Assembly: GCA_002049455.2 (NCBI GenBank)
Contig: KV918825.1
Span: 62,001-126,000 of the forward strand
Reading direction: 5' to 3'
Origin: Porphyra umbilicalis
Lineage: Eukaryota > Rhodophyta > Bangiophyceae > Bangiales > Bangiaceae
DNA length: 64,000 nt
Shown: positions 32,652 to 44,131 of the stretch, one piece after another
How the letters are laid out: the number at the start of each line of letters is the position of its first letter
Numbering within the stretch: the first letter of the stretch is position 1
Made by a program: the position numbers and the translations under genes
Notes under the pieces: model-generated
The model's input: only the letters and a program-made list of their open reading frames with translations
What the model was told of the DNA's origin: nothing
The model's database searches: none

Positions 32652-33851
32652 CTAGTGCCGAAGTTGGCTCGCGTCCTGCTGCCCGCGATCACGTGCGTCT
32701 TCGGCCGTGCTCGCGGCCGTGCCAAGCTTGAGATTGTCCCGTGCGAGGGAGATGCCGACGAGAATGACGTCACTGTACACACTGTCGCTCGCCGCCGCCG
32801 CCCCCAGCTTCGTACGACCGGCCGCAGAGGCCGCTCCATCACGTCCCGTGACGTGGGTGGCGGCCGTGCCGGCCTCGGAAGGCAACATGGCCGTCGTGGT
32901 GGACGCTACAGCTGCGCGGACGAGGGTTTTCTGACTCTTCTTGTCAAGGGCCGACATCGCCTTATGGCCCGCGGCCGCCCAGCGAACAGCCGTGCGGTAC
33001 GTCTTACCAGCAGAAGCGAGGTGCTTGTCGACTGCGGAAGTCTTGGTGGCGAGAAGGCGCATGACGGTGTAGTGCGGCGCCGACAGGGCGCGGAGGTTGT
33101 CCATCTGCGTCTCAAACGCCGCCTCGCTTGTGCCAATGTCCTCAACGGCCTTCGCGGCCGCCTCGAGCTCGTCGGGCCTCGATGGCTGATGATCGGCCAT
33201 GCTGCCCTGCGTCACGCAGGGGCCGGCGTCCCTGCAGGCCTCGTTCCAGGCCGCGTCGCCCTCCACCTTGACCTTCTTACCGCCCACATTCTCACCTGTC
33301 GGCAGGCCGCCGACGGCCTTGCGCTTGCGGCCATGGTCGGCCTGGTTCGAGGCCGCTTCAACAGGCACGTTGGGAATGAAAATTGCGGGACTATCGTGCG
33401 CGGACAGCAACTTGGTCACCACGAACCCAGGACCACGTGAAACGCACAGTCCGGCGTCGGCCTTGTTGATTGCGGTGCCCCCCCCGTCACCGACAATGCG
33501 TGCCGCCGTCAGGCCGACGCCAGCCTCGTCCCCATCACCGTCAGCGGCCGCGTGCCCGGCCGCTTGAGCAAGAACGTTGACCGCATCCTGCGCATACCTT
33601 GCCCCTTCTTCGAGTGCGACTTGCGCGGCGGCCACAGCCCCCGCCGCAAAAACCGCATCATCATCGGCAGCGGCGTCCCGGCCGCCGGCCGCATCGTCGC
33701 CGGCGCGGGTGGGCGCCGCCGGCATCGGGCCCCCAGTGGAGGCCCCGTCGCCGTGCTCACGAACAGCGCGCTCGACTTTGGCCACGCGCGTGGCCACAAT
33801 AGGGGTGCGCATCTGGCGGGCCTCGGCACCATCGCCTAAGGGCGAAAACAT
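32652..33851 (-). CDS. Hypothetical Ala-rich protein with bipartite nuclear signal
   Basis: 399 residues in a single open frame starting at 33851. The N-terminus (RVAKVERAVREHG) could form a short coiled coil. Residues 40-120 are Ala/Asp-rich. A bipartite nuclear signal is visible as RKRK at 175-178 and KKVK at 192-195. About 225-330 is a helical stretch (DELEAAAKAVEDIGTSEAAF, then MRLLATKTSAVDKHL). No known domain is recognised. The gene sits between the two copies of R2, so it may be cargo of a repeat-bounded unit. Mixed amino acid use, rather than simple repeats, is the main reason for calling it real. Confidence 0.55.
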   Translation of the reverse strand: MFSPLGDGAEARQMRTPIVATRVAKVERAVREHGDGASTGGPMPAAPTRAGDDAAGGRDAAADDDAVFAAGAVAAAQVALEEGARYAQDAVNVLAQAAGHAAADGDGDEAGVGLTAARIVGDGGGTAINKADAGLCVSRGPGFVVTKLLSAHDSPAIFIPNVPVEAASNQADHGRKRKAVGGLPTGENVGGKKVKVEGDAAWNEACRDAGPCVTQGSMADHQPSRPDELEAAAKAVEDIGTSEAAFETQMDNLRALSAPHYTVMRLLATKTSAVDKHLASAGKTYRTAVRWAAAGHKAMSALDKKSQKTLVRAAVASTTTAMLPSEAGTAATHVTGRDGAASAAGRTKLGAAAASDSVYSDVILVGISLARDNLKLGTAASTAEDARDRGQQDASQLRH

Positions 33852-34410
33852 GGCAATGACGAAGCGCGACTGGGTGGGGTGGGGTGGGGCAGAATGTCGC
33901 AGCAGGCACAGCGTGGGAGTGGGGTCCGGCGCGTCTGTGGCAACGGTGGGCGGCGGGCGTTCAGGTCCTTGTGGGCGCCGAGCGGGGTGCTAAAATGCCG
34001 TACAATCACCCCACCAGACCCCTCTCGCACCCCCCACCGCTGTGCGTGCCTGGCTGCTCCTATCGCCTTCTGGGGCCTCGCGTCGCGTGTCTGTTCCGCA
34101 TCTACTCACGCAGCGTGAAAACAAGTCTATGGGCCCCCAAAGGACCGTACTCTGCGGCCATTCCTCTCCTGCCAAAAAACACCCGGCCCGCGCGACCCCC
34201 TACGTCAGCAAAGCAGACAGAGCGGGGTTTGTGTTGTCAGCTGTCTGGCTCTACGCTGCGGCCATTCTTCTCCAGAAAGTAAACAACCTGGCTGCGCGGC
34301 CACCGGCGTCTGCAAGCAAAAAGAGATGCGTTTGTGTGGTCAGCTGTCTGGTATTGAGCCCTCTCCAACGAGCACATGCGTGGGTCATGGTCCTTGCTAC
34401 GCTTCGTGCA
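33852..34410. other. Spacer with local duplication next to R2
   Basis: CTGCGGCCATTCCTCTCC at 34152 recurs as CTGCGGCCATTCTTCTCC at 34256, indicating a diverged duplication of about 104 bp. A further relative lies in the left flank of the other R2 copy near 30165. No gene is seen. Confidence 0.45.
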
Positions 34411-34912
34411 GGTGAGACACGAGGCAGGGGCGGCTGCCCACGTATCCCGACGCCAGAACCTCGGACACCAGCAATGTAAACATTCATGCACGTGCACAGC
34501 CTTGAGTGGATCTCCGAGCATCTTTGCCTGGCTCTTGATGGTCCCTCCCGGTCACGCTGGGGGACCGTGATGGTCCCTCCCGGTCACGCTGGGGGACCGT
34601 GATGGTCCCTCCCGGTCACGCTGGGGGACCGTTTGGCTGACACTGGGTGCCCTGCTTCAGCAAGGGCTCAACGCCGCTGTCCCGCCCACAACGTATTTGG
34701 GGCCACTGGGTCTCAGATCGAGTCGGTCCACCAAAACTCGGATTCGGCCACCGCCTGTGGTCCGGTCGTGGAGGCAGACCACCCCACTTGATCCGACTAT
34801 TTTTGGATTGCGACGCGTGTTGCAACCGCATCACACGCCAGCCGAGATTTGTGATATTTCTTCTGATCTATTGAAATTGTATCCTATCACCTGATTTGTT
34901 GATTGCAAACCG
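34411..34912 (+). repeat. Direct repeat R2, second copy
   Basis: Same sequence as 30365-30840, but with three copies of the 32-bp hairpin unit (34537-34632) and lacking a short internal segment after CCAGAACCTCG. The right edges of both copies coincide at TTGATTGCAAACCG. The sequences beyond differ. Confidence 0.85.
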
Positions 34913-35573
34913 CGGCAAAAACGGCCTCGCGGCAGTGCTTTCGTGGCCTTCGATTGACTCGGCCGAGTCGCACAGGAGACAACGTTTCCCCGCGACGGCG
35001 AAGCCGCCCCCGTGATGAGGCTCGGTGGTTTCGGCTCCGTGAAGGTCTTCGCAGCGTGCCCTCGACGGCGAGGTTGCCGTCGTGCCCTTGACGGCGAGGC
35101 TGCCGTCGATACGGGGGCTTGTCACTGGGAGACTGCGGCAGACCCATCAGGGGGTCTACCGTCATTCCACAGCCGCGCCCGCCACCGCCTCCCGCCATAT
35201 GATACTTCCTGCTATCGTCGAGCCCCCTGTTCAAGTCTCTTGGCGCCAGTACTCGGCCGGCTGACAAAGAAAAACGATTAACAACACAGCAGGCTGTCCG
35301 CCATAGCCGCAGAGATACAACACCAAACAGACTACGAAGAGACGATAGCAGCAAGAATACATATGGCCGACAGCCCTCTCATACAGCAGACGGCCCTCCC
35401 CTCGTACCTCTCCTGCCCTGTGCCCGCTTGCTCCCCTCCCCTAGACGGCTCAAGCCAAAGAAGAGCAGCGCAGTGACGAGAAAGGCGGCCCGGCGTGGGC
35501 CGGCGCAGGCGGCCCGGCAAGGGCCGCTCGTGCACACTTGTCACTACAAGAGAAAGCGCGTTGCAGCGCGTCT
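34913..35573. other. Unassigned spacer
   Basis: The only visible structure is a short GACGGCGAGGTTGCCGTCG-type repeat at about 35067-35110. No gene is recognised. Confidence 0.4.
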
Positions 35574-36032
35574 TCAGGACGCAGTGTCCTCCAAGTGGAC
35601 CTCGACCTCAGCCTCTACCTTGGCCTGCTGGCGGTCGACGTCCAAATCAGTCACACCGCAGTCAGTCGCCGTGCGGTTGCAGGCTTCGGTGGCCTTGTCC
35701 GCCGACACCGGCCCGTCCGCTGCCGTCGACAATCGAAACACCTTGTTGCGGGTGCCGTTGGCAGCCTCGTCCGAGGCCAACATGGCGGCGTAGTTCATGC
35801 GAATGGCCTGCGCCAGCCGGCGCCGGTGTCTTGCAGACTGCGCCTTCTTCGCCAGAATACCAGGGAGACGGCGCGCCCCCTCTCGGGCGGCTGCGCGGGC
35901 ACGCTCGAGGCCGGCCTCCCGGGAACGCTCGAGGCCGGCCGCGCCAGCACGCTTGATGCCGGCCACGCGGGCACGCCGGGGGCCAGCCGCGCTGCTTGCG
36001 CTGGCGGTCGAGTGCGAGTGCGGGTGCTCCAT
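35574..36032 (-). CDS. Hypothetical small basic/helical protein
   Basis: 152 residues from the ATG at 36032. I prefer this start because the frame upstream has poor character. A His/Ser-rich N-terminus (MEHPHSHSTASASS) is followed by Ala/Arg/Glu repeats (AGLERSREAGLERARAAARE) that look like a helix, then RRRLAQAIRMNYAAMLASDE and an acidic C-terminus (VDRQQAKVEAEVEVHLEDTA). The internal repeats correspond to short DNA repeats at 35890-35970. No family is recognised. It could be a chance frame. Confidence 0.4.
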   Translation of the reverse strand: MEHPHSHSTASASSAAGPRRARVAGIKRAGAAGLERSREAGLERARAAAREGARRLPGILAKKAQSARHRRRLAQAIRMNYAAMLASDEAANGTRNKVFRLSTAADGPVSADKATEACNRTATDCGVTDLDVDRQQAKVEAEVEVHLEDTAS

Positions 36033-37862
36033 GGTAGAGACGACGTGGCCTGGTCGGAGGCCTTCACAATGGCGCCTTGCACGTCCGCCGCTGTGCCCAA
36101 TGATCCGCGCGTGCCGTGTCCGGTGGACTGAGAAGTGGGAAGTGAAGAATCTCTTCAGCACAACCCAGGTCCAATTGCGACCGTTCCCTCGGGATGTCAT
36201 CACACCTGGTGGGGCGTGGTCCAACACCGGCAACGTGAGGGCAACCTCACTCGGCCCGAGAACGAGCCCGCCCAGGACCTTTCTGCTATTATCCCAGTGT
36301 GATGGTGGACAGCAAGGCCCCGCAGACCTGTACTTCCAGGGACAGAAACGGGCATCCTGGACGAGTCACCGTCAACTGCGGTGCACGTGCCGTGCCCTCA
36401 GTGGATATTCGAGTGACGTTCTCTGCTTCGTCCATTTCGTCACGGCTGGCCCCACAACGTAGGTGTCGCCGTCGCCTTCGGAAACGAGTCGACCCGAAGA
36501 AAACTGATCAGATGACGGCGCTTCGACCACTCTGAGGCATGTGGTGACCTGAAACGTGTCTGTCTCATGACGGATGATCGCCGGAATGACTGCATATTCA
36601 CGCTAGAACGGACATGTGAACCTGATCCGTGTCATCCAGTTAAGGACGATTGAAGGATGATCAGCCGCTCAAATGACGACTACTGACGGGGTCACGCAGC
36701 GCCCTTCTCGCGGTAATGAGAGATGTCTGGTTCCGTGAGTTCGAAAGTTTGCAACCACCAACGTCGCCTTCGCATTCCGCAAACCAATTTATACAGTAGC
36801 CCCCGTTTTCATCAAATACATTGGGTCTGCCAGATCCTTTGTGGAACCCTTTCGTAAAGAGCTCGCCGTGGCTCGACACCCAATCACAGGCGTACACGAC
36901 GACATACGTGGCGCTCTTAATTTATGTGGAACTGGCGCGATGCGGACGATGTTGGTACCGCTCTAAGGTTGGCATTTACCGAATGTTGGGATGGATGCTG
37001 TTTTCCGATCGGTATACCGACTTATAGAGTTCATACTAATATCCTGGTAGTTTGAAAGTTTATCATCTTTTCGAATCTTTCGCATATGTGGTTGGAGCCC
37101 CACTCGTGTCCATACCCTAACTCGCGCACTGCAACGGCCACAGCATGAACCCGACCATACGAACTTCCCGCCTCTGCACTCCACCCCACCAGCACCACGA
37201 CACCGGCTGTGTCTGACCTGGGCTAGCTCGAATCCATCCCTTCGCCTCCCCACCAATGATTCTCCTGCGTACCACAGCACGCCATTTATTCCCCACCCAT
37301 CCAGGCACATACATCGACAACATACCGCTCGCCCACTCTGCTGCCAACATTCTTACGCAAAGGAAACTTGGCGGTGCGGAAATTTCGAAGCCGCAACATT
37401 ACCTCTTGGGGATACCCAGACACGTTTTGAAATGGCAGTGGGCACGCTTGCCTGGGCAGAGGAGGCCAGCTGGACTGAAGCAAGAGGTCTGTATACCAGA
37501 CACTGGTGGTGCCTTGTGCGATCAATATTGTATGGTGACTGTTTTACTGGTCCATCTTGTCGGCGACCAATGGGACTGGTGAGTGCCTCGCGCGGTGCGT
37601 GGCGTCGGTCGAGCACTCCCAGGATTAAATACGAATATTATTACATTACAGACATGTACCAACCGTTGAGAAGATGGACAATACCGACTATCAATCGGGA
37701 TACCGACCCTTACCGATCAAATGTACCGATATACCAACAATATGGCCACACGGCCTGACAGGCGAGGCGTTTCACCAGAGGTGTCATTTAAATTATTTGT
37801 GGCGCCGGGTCAAGGTGATTTACATCAACCCTTGATTTTTATTCGTATGACGTGATTTTTAT
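36033..37862. other. Unassigned, near-balanced composition
   Basis: 1.8 kb without a convincing gene. TACCGA or its complement recurs near 36977, 37010-37020 and five times in 37680-37735. This hints at a small repeat-bounded unit, but I could not define its ends. Confidence 0.4.
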
Positions 37863-39240
37863 TGATTTAAATCATCGGGCATGATTTAAATCATTTAGGC
37901 TCATTATGCATGAGTACAAGTACATATACCACGTGATAAGGCCTAATAAGGACCACTTACGCTGGTGTTTTCCTTCGTGTCGCGTGCGGTGGGCGTCACC
38001 GACTGGGCGAGGGGTGGAGGGGATGGAGATGGCGACGGGGTGCCGGGGGGGGGTCCGCCGCCGCCCTACCCGGCAGTCACCGCAGTGGCGAAGGTGACCG
38101 CCGCCACCGCCGCCGCCGCCGCCGCCGCGGCGAACCAGTCGGGGCCGCCCGTGACGGCGGTGTGGGTCGCCCTCGGCACCACGATGACGAGGGAGCGCGC
38201 GGGAGTTTCCGAGGCTGCCGCCGTCGACGGCGGCACCATGGCGGCGTTGCTCTCCGCTCTTGCGGCCGCCGTGGCGGGCTGCGCGTCGACGGCGATGGTC
38301 GAAGCCGGCGACCACCTCGCTACCCTCACCGCTGTCGCGTCTGCCATTGGCGCGCATGCCGCCGCCAACCCGTGGATGCGGATCGAAATGGTCGCCCGGG
38401 GGGGTTCTGGCACTCACCGGCGTGCTCGTCGCCCTGCCCCTGTCGCCGCCCGCCGACGGCGCGGCGTCGCGCCCGCCGCCGCAGCCGCCGCCGTCGCCGC
38501 CGGTGCTCGCTGTGCCGGCAGCGGTGGCGGCCGCCCTTCGCGTCGCCACCCGTAGCAGTGAAGCCACCAAAGCCGCCGTCGACGCGCCACTTCCCGCCGA
38601 CGGCGGAGGGCGGTCCGGGTTGGACGTGGTCCGGGGTACGCCGGCGGCGGCCGCCGTGGCCGCGGCGGCGGCGGGCGGCGCCGTGGCGGGCGCCCGCCCC
38701 GCTGCGCTCACCACCACCGCGATGGTGTGGTCCCTCCTCACCGCCAACAACGCGTAGACGGCCGTGGCGGGCGTGTTTTCCCGCGTCCGCTGCTTGGCGT
38801 GCGTCGCCTCCGCGGGCCCTCCGCCCATCGCCGTTGGTGGCAGCGGCGGCGGGGGTGAGGGCGGGAACCCTCCCCCCCTCCCCCCCCTCGTTCCCCTCCC
38901 CGCCCCGCTCGTCGCTCTCCTGCCGCCTGCGGGGACCGCCGCCGCGATTCCGCACCTGGTCACGGCGGCGCTCGCTACGCTCCGCACGGTCGCCGTCGTT
39001 GACGCGGCTTGCGCGGCGCTCATGCCTCCCATCCCCGCCGTCGCGGCGCTGCGCACCCCACCCAGACTCTGTCACCGTCACGCCGGCGGTCGGTGAGAGT
39101 TCAACGATGATCATGACTCTCGCTCGTCGGTGCACACCCGTAGTGTCAGGTCGCATCAGTGTAAGCAGGACAATGCCCATGTGATTTAAATCATGAGACC
39201 CTCCGAGTAAATGATTTAAATCATTAAAATCAGATTGATT
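37863..39240. mobile_element. Candidate DNA element with AT-rich palindromic ends
   Basis: Each side has two copies of a TGATTTAAATCA palindrome: 37863-37874 and 37881-37894 on the left, 39182-39193 and 39211-39224 on the right. Read inward from the outer side, both ends give ATGATTTAAATCATTTA, so they form an imperfect inverted terminal repeat. The 1.3 kb between them is very GC-rich, unlike the ends. It has Ala-rich open stretches on both strands (for example plus 37965-38555) with no recognised domain. No target duplication was found. The interpretation as a non-autonomous transposon is inference. Confidence 0.45.
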
Positions 39241-40199
39241 TAAAAAAATCAAATAAACATCACCTCCCATCTCTGCGTTTCACCCTCCCTGACACAGCAT
39301 CGTGAAAGAATCAAGAAAGCAATCGAATTACGTAATTGTCATGCGGCCACTCTGGACCACGAAAAATAAACTATTGGTCAGTCAACCTAAATGTTATGGA
39401 TTGTATTAACTAAGACTGTTCCGAACACGGCGGCGTCGCAGACAAGCGTGGACTGGGGGCATGACGAAGCGCGGACTGGCGGCACGGCGCGGGTTCCGCG
39501 TTGGTACATTTCGCTCGTGTACCTTGGAGTGTTCGTTTTTCTCGTGGTGGTGTGCAAACTGGATACAGTAAAGTGCCCGGAGCAATAGGAAAAGATGCTC
39601 ATCGTCGAACGGTTTCCATGCAATGCAGAGCGAGCAACGCAGGGGCTCGATGGTGGCGGTTCTGACAAGCACACACGCAACACAATCGTCCTGGGAATCG
39701 CGCCGCCTGTGAGAAAGGGAGGTGGGTGAGCATAGAAACGGGAAACGGCCGGGAGAAGCGTTTTCTTGACGAGGCTGTCTGGCCGCACACCGCTGCGGGG
39801 GGCACCTTGAGGGCGCGATGCTCTGGGGCCTGAATCTCCAGAGAATATTAGGTCCTTAGAACTCATCTGGGGCTCGTACTGATGCCTGTAGGTACCAAGA
39901 GCGGAAGTCATAAAATCCCATGTGAACATATCGCAGACAATCAAGGACAAGCGCTACACATGCACTGAAGAGGGGTTGAAATCGGAGCCAGCTTTGAAAA
40001 GCCTTAAATATTTCAATGTGTGGTGGGACGCGCATAGTTGTGCGGATCAGAGTGAATGCACGTGGAGCACGCACATCCAATCGTTACAAGGACGACTGAG
40101 AGCCGTCCTGAGGAAGCCGTGATAGGCAGTCGTTACAACTTTCGAGTTGTAACGACTGGACAGGGAATCGTCTCCGTATCCGATTATTACCTGGCCTTT
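39241..40199. other. Unassigned spacer with a perfect hairpin
   Basis: Balanced composition with no gene recognised. A 13-bp perfect hairpin lies at 40127-40158 next to repeat R1. Confidence 0.4.
40127..40158. repeat. Perfect 13-bp inverted repeat
   Basis: CAGTCGTTACAAC, a 6-nt spacer (TTTCGA), then GTTGTAACGACTG. A partial copy (TCGTTACAAG) lies upstream at 40081. It lies about 40 bp outside the R1 copy and could be a recombination or transposon end site. Function is unknown. Confidence 0.6.
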
Positions 40200-40835
40200 A
40201 GGACAGGGTGCTCTCAAAGTGTAGTGATGCACACATATACTTAGTACTTAGATATAGGGACTTGATCTCCGTTTCAGAGGTGGCAGTCTGCATTCGTGTC
40301 CTCAGGGATCTGAGGGCGTGTCAGCGTTGGAAGGGTCGCGATGACGCTAAAAAGCGAATAGAATGACGTGGCTGAGAAGGACTCTCCTGCCACAAGGGTC
40401 ACAGGGCTCGGACGGCGTCTGCCCCTCTTCCCCCCCCCACCGCCCCGAGTTGCGCGCGGCGACCGCGCGCAGCGACTTCCGGGGTTCGACGCGCCCGCGA
40501 TGACCCGCGGGTGATCGTGCCTGCGCGCCGTCTTCTGTTGCGGCGGCGCGTCGGCGGTTGCTGACGCCACCTAGCGGCGCTGTTGGAGGCGCCCCATCGC
40601 GCGGCGATCAGTCCCACCCGCCCGCCCGTGCGCCGTGTCGGCCGCCCTGCCCGCCGTGCGCAGGTGCGCTGCGCGGCGGAGTGACAGCCCCTTCTGTGGG
40701 CGTCGCGCGACGCCGGCGGGCCGCTGCCGCTGCGTTGGCAGCGGCGGCACCCCTTTCCCCGCCCCACATTCTCCCAGCCACGGCAGCGTGGCTGTACGTG
40801 CCCCCGTGCGCGCTCGCGGCTATGGAGCCGGCCGG
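40200..40835 (-). repeat. Dispersed repeat R1, inverted copy
   Basis: Reverse-complement relative of 4119-4743, about 80 percent identical by eye over its whole length. It starts at GGACAGGGTGCTCTCAAAGT, opposite the right end of the forward copy, and ends at GGAGCCGGCCGG. Confidence 0.8.
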
Positions 40836-43800
40836 CGTGCCCGGTGTCGATGCGTCGCCGAGCGTGCCACCGCCCTGAAGGCCAGGGTATTGCACGCACG
40901 TGCCTTGAATCCTACATGCATGGTGCGTGGGCCAAGGTCACAGGGACATGAAAACAAAAACCAATGCAGTGCATGAAGAATATAGCCACGTGCCAAGTGA
41001 AGCGCGACGCGGCAAGTTTCAAGTCTAACTAATGCTTCGGAACTTACACATACAGATGGTCTTCGATCACAGCACAACTCCAGGCCAGGGTATTTTCGTG
41101 TACGCGCTTTCAGTTTCATATTCCGGCCCACAGTGTATAAGAACGACGAAAAGCGAACACTTTTGAAGCGAACGGCCGCGTTTCCCAACGGTGATCCCCG
41201 TCCTACTTTCGTTGGGCGGACGACACTTTCTGACGATGCCCGCACTGCGCGGGGCTATCGCTCCCGCCCGCTGCCACGGACGCGGGTCCTGTGCCGACCG
41301 CGGCGCCCGCGCCGACCGTCGAGTGCGCGCCGGTCGGCGCGTCGGTCGCGCCGCCGACGTCGGGCCGACGTGGCGACGCCGCGTCCGACCCCCCCCATTG
41401 CCACGTCGACGCCGGCGGTCGCGCGCGGCAACGCGCGGTGCCCCGCCCACCGACGTCGGGCGGGTGGGTCACGGCGGCCACCCCCCCCCCCCCCCGGTGC
41501 CAGCGGTCATGTGCCCCCCCGCGGCCGTGGTGGGTGGCTGCCTTTCCTGACCGGGGCGCCCGCCCGCCTGCTCCGCCGACGCGGCACGACGCGCGTCCTT
41601 GGGCGGCAGGGGACGCGTCCCCCCCCCCCCTGCCTTCTCATCCCCCCCAGCTGGCACCGCCGCGGCGACGGCGGCGGCAGGCGGCGCGGCCTACCCCCAC
41701 CCCGACGCTGCCCGGTCGGCCGGCGGCGGCGTCGGGCACCCGCCCTCGCCCGTCTTGCACGTGCAAGCGCCCGCGTCGCCCGTGCCGCCGGCTGCCGCCG
41801 CCGCCCGTCGCGGCCGCCGCCCGCTGCCGTGCGCGTCGGTGGCGGGGCGGCCCGGGGGGGTGCGCCTCCTCTCCCTCTCCCCGCGGGGGGGGCGGGGGCG
41901 CCGCCGCCGCCGCCGTCGACGGGCGACGCGCCGGCGGGTGTGTCGGCGGTGGCGGCGGCGGCGGCGGCGGCGATACGCTGCCGCCGCCGCACCGCGCCGC
42001 CGCCCGCCCCCCGTCGTCTGCGGGCGCGTGGTCGACGGCGGCGGCGGCGGGAGCGGCGGGTGCGGGCGCGTCGGGCGGCGGGCGCCCCTTCTCCCGCGGC
42101 GGCCGCGCGGCCGCGTCCGACGGGCTGCTGCCGTCGCGCTGCGGGCGGCTGACGCGCTCTCGCACCGCCACGGGGCGGCTATTGCTCGGGCGGGGGGGGG
42201 GGCGGGGTGGGAGGCCCGCCTTAGGGGGGGAAGGGCGCGTCGACATCGGTGCGCCTGCCGCCGCTGCGGGGGAGTGGCGGCTTTGGGTGGGGGGGGGGGG
42301 GGTGGCGAGGGTGGGGATGGCGGCCGGCAGCCGGCGGCAGCCGCGGGCGCAGGCCCCGCCGACGGCGGCAGCGGCGGCGGTGGCGGCGGCGGCTCCCTGA
42401 TGTCCCTCAGCAGCTTTGGGCGCATCCTGTCACTGCCACCGGCAGGGCCTCCCGCCCCCCGCGCCCCGCCGGTGGGCAGCCGCGACTCGTCGTGCGCCTA
42501 CCCCCCCCGGCATCGGCGGGCTGGAGGTGCCGTCGACGAGCGTGTGGCCACTGTCCGACGCCCGCCCCGCCGGCGACGGTGGCGGCGGCGCCAGCGCTGG
42601 CGCCGGCGCCGGCGACGGCGGGGCGGCCTCCGCCCCCGCCCCGCCGGCGGCCGCGCTCGGCGGGCGGGGGTGCGCCGTCGACACGTTCCCCGTGACGAGC
42701 ACCTTTTCGTGGGGGAGGGACGCGGCGGGCGGCCGGCCGTCGCGGGGCGTCGCTGCCGCGGCGGCAGCGGCCGCCAGCGCCCGCGCGGCAGCGGCAACGG
42801 CGGCAGCGGCGGCGGCAGCAGCGGCGGCGGCGGCGGCGGCAACGCGGCCGCCCCCGCTCGCTGCGTCGGCGGCGGGCACGTTGTCAGAGTCGTTTGTGAC
42901 GACCACGTTGGTCGACGGGGGAGACGGGGGCGGGGTGGGGGCGGCGCACCGCCACCCTCCGTCGGGGAATGCCCCTCTTCGCTATCATCGGCCGCGTCGC
43001 TCGTGTCGGCGCGCGGCTGGCGCGGCCGCCCGCCGTGCAGCGCGCCGCCGGCCGCCGCGGCGGCCGCCGCGTCGACGCCCTCCGCGCACGTGTCGGGGGT
43101 GCCGTCGCCGGTCATGCCGTCACTGGCGGCATCGCCGCGACGGCCGCCGCGGGCGCCGCCGACGGCGGCGCCGCCGGCGCCGCCGTCTTTGCCGTCGTTG
43201 CCATCAGCGGCGCACCCACGCGCCGCCGTGCCGCCCTTGCCGTCAGCGGCGACGCCGCCCGCCGCGCCGCCAGCAGCGGCTGCCGCGGGCGCGGACCCCC
43301 CACCGACCCCCGCCGCCGCTGACGCGGCACCCGCCCACGCGTCGCGCGTGTCGTCGGCGGATGGGAGCGTGCGGCGGTCGTCCGGGCCGCGCGCAAGAGT
43401 GCAGACCCCCTCCCCCTCCCCCTTCCCTCCACGCCTTCCCCCCCCACCGACGCTCGCAGCCGCCCTCGCCCCCTACGCGGTGCCCGCAGCGAGGCTCACC
43501 GCCTACGCCCCCCACTTGTCCCTGCAGCGGCGGGTGACGGGCGCCCCCCCCCCCCTCTTGCTGCTCCTCGCGCTCTCCCCCGCCGCCCTGCACACGGCCA
43601 TGGGGCTCTTTGGCCGCATGGTCGGGTGTTGGGCCGTCGACTTCCGGCTGGGGGGGACGCTCAGCCCGCATCACCGGTGGCTCGTGTGGGCGGTCGCGGC
43701 GGGGGCGTAGGCGTGTGGCGCCGGCGGCGGGTGCGGCAGCGGGTGCGGCGGCGGTGGCGACGACCCTGCGACCGACGGCGACAGAACCGCTCGGGCGCCG

Positions 43801-44131
43801 TGGGGTGGGGTACCGCCGCACCCGCCGCCGTCGCCGGCGCCAGCGCCGGCGCCACCCCCACTGGCCGCCGGCGCCGGCCGACGCGGTCGGCGACGGCGGC
43901 ACCGCGGTCGGCGGCGCCAAGGCGGCTCTGGCCGCCTACGTGCGCGCGGCGGTGGCGCGCCCGTTTCGGGACACAGACCGGTGGCCGCTGGTTCGCCTCG
44001 GCGGGGAGGTTTGGGCGCACCTCGGCCTGCGGGCGGTGCAGGCCGGCAAGGGAGTCATTGCGCACGTGGCGTTGCCGCGGCGGGGGCGAGGGGGGCGACC
44101 GAGCCAACAGAGCGGGGCGGGCGCGGATTAA
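40836..44131. other. Extremely GC-rich block with long Ala/Gly/Pro frames
   Basis: From about 41230 to 44130 the sequence is dominated by CGCCGC/GCGGCG runs and C or G tracts, and several overlapping frames stay open. The longest is on the plus strand (41599-43710, 703 codons) and ends with a stretch that reads like real protein (HTAMGLFGRMVGCWAVDF). Another plus-strand stretch near 43900-44090 (WPLVRLGGEVWAHLGLRAVQ) also looks coding, but in a different frame. This may be a decayed gene or only composition. I call no CDS. Confidence 0.4.
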
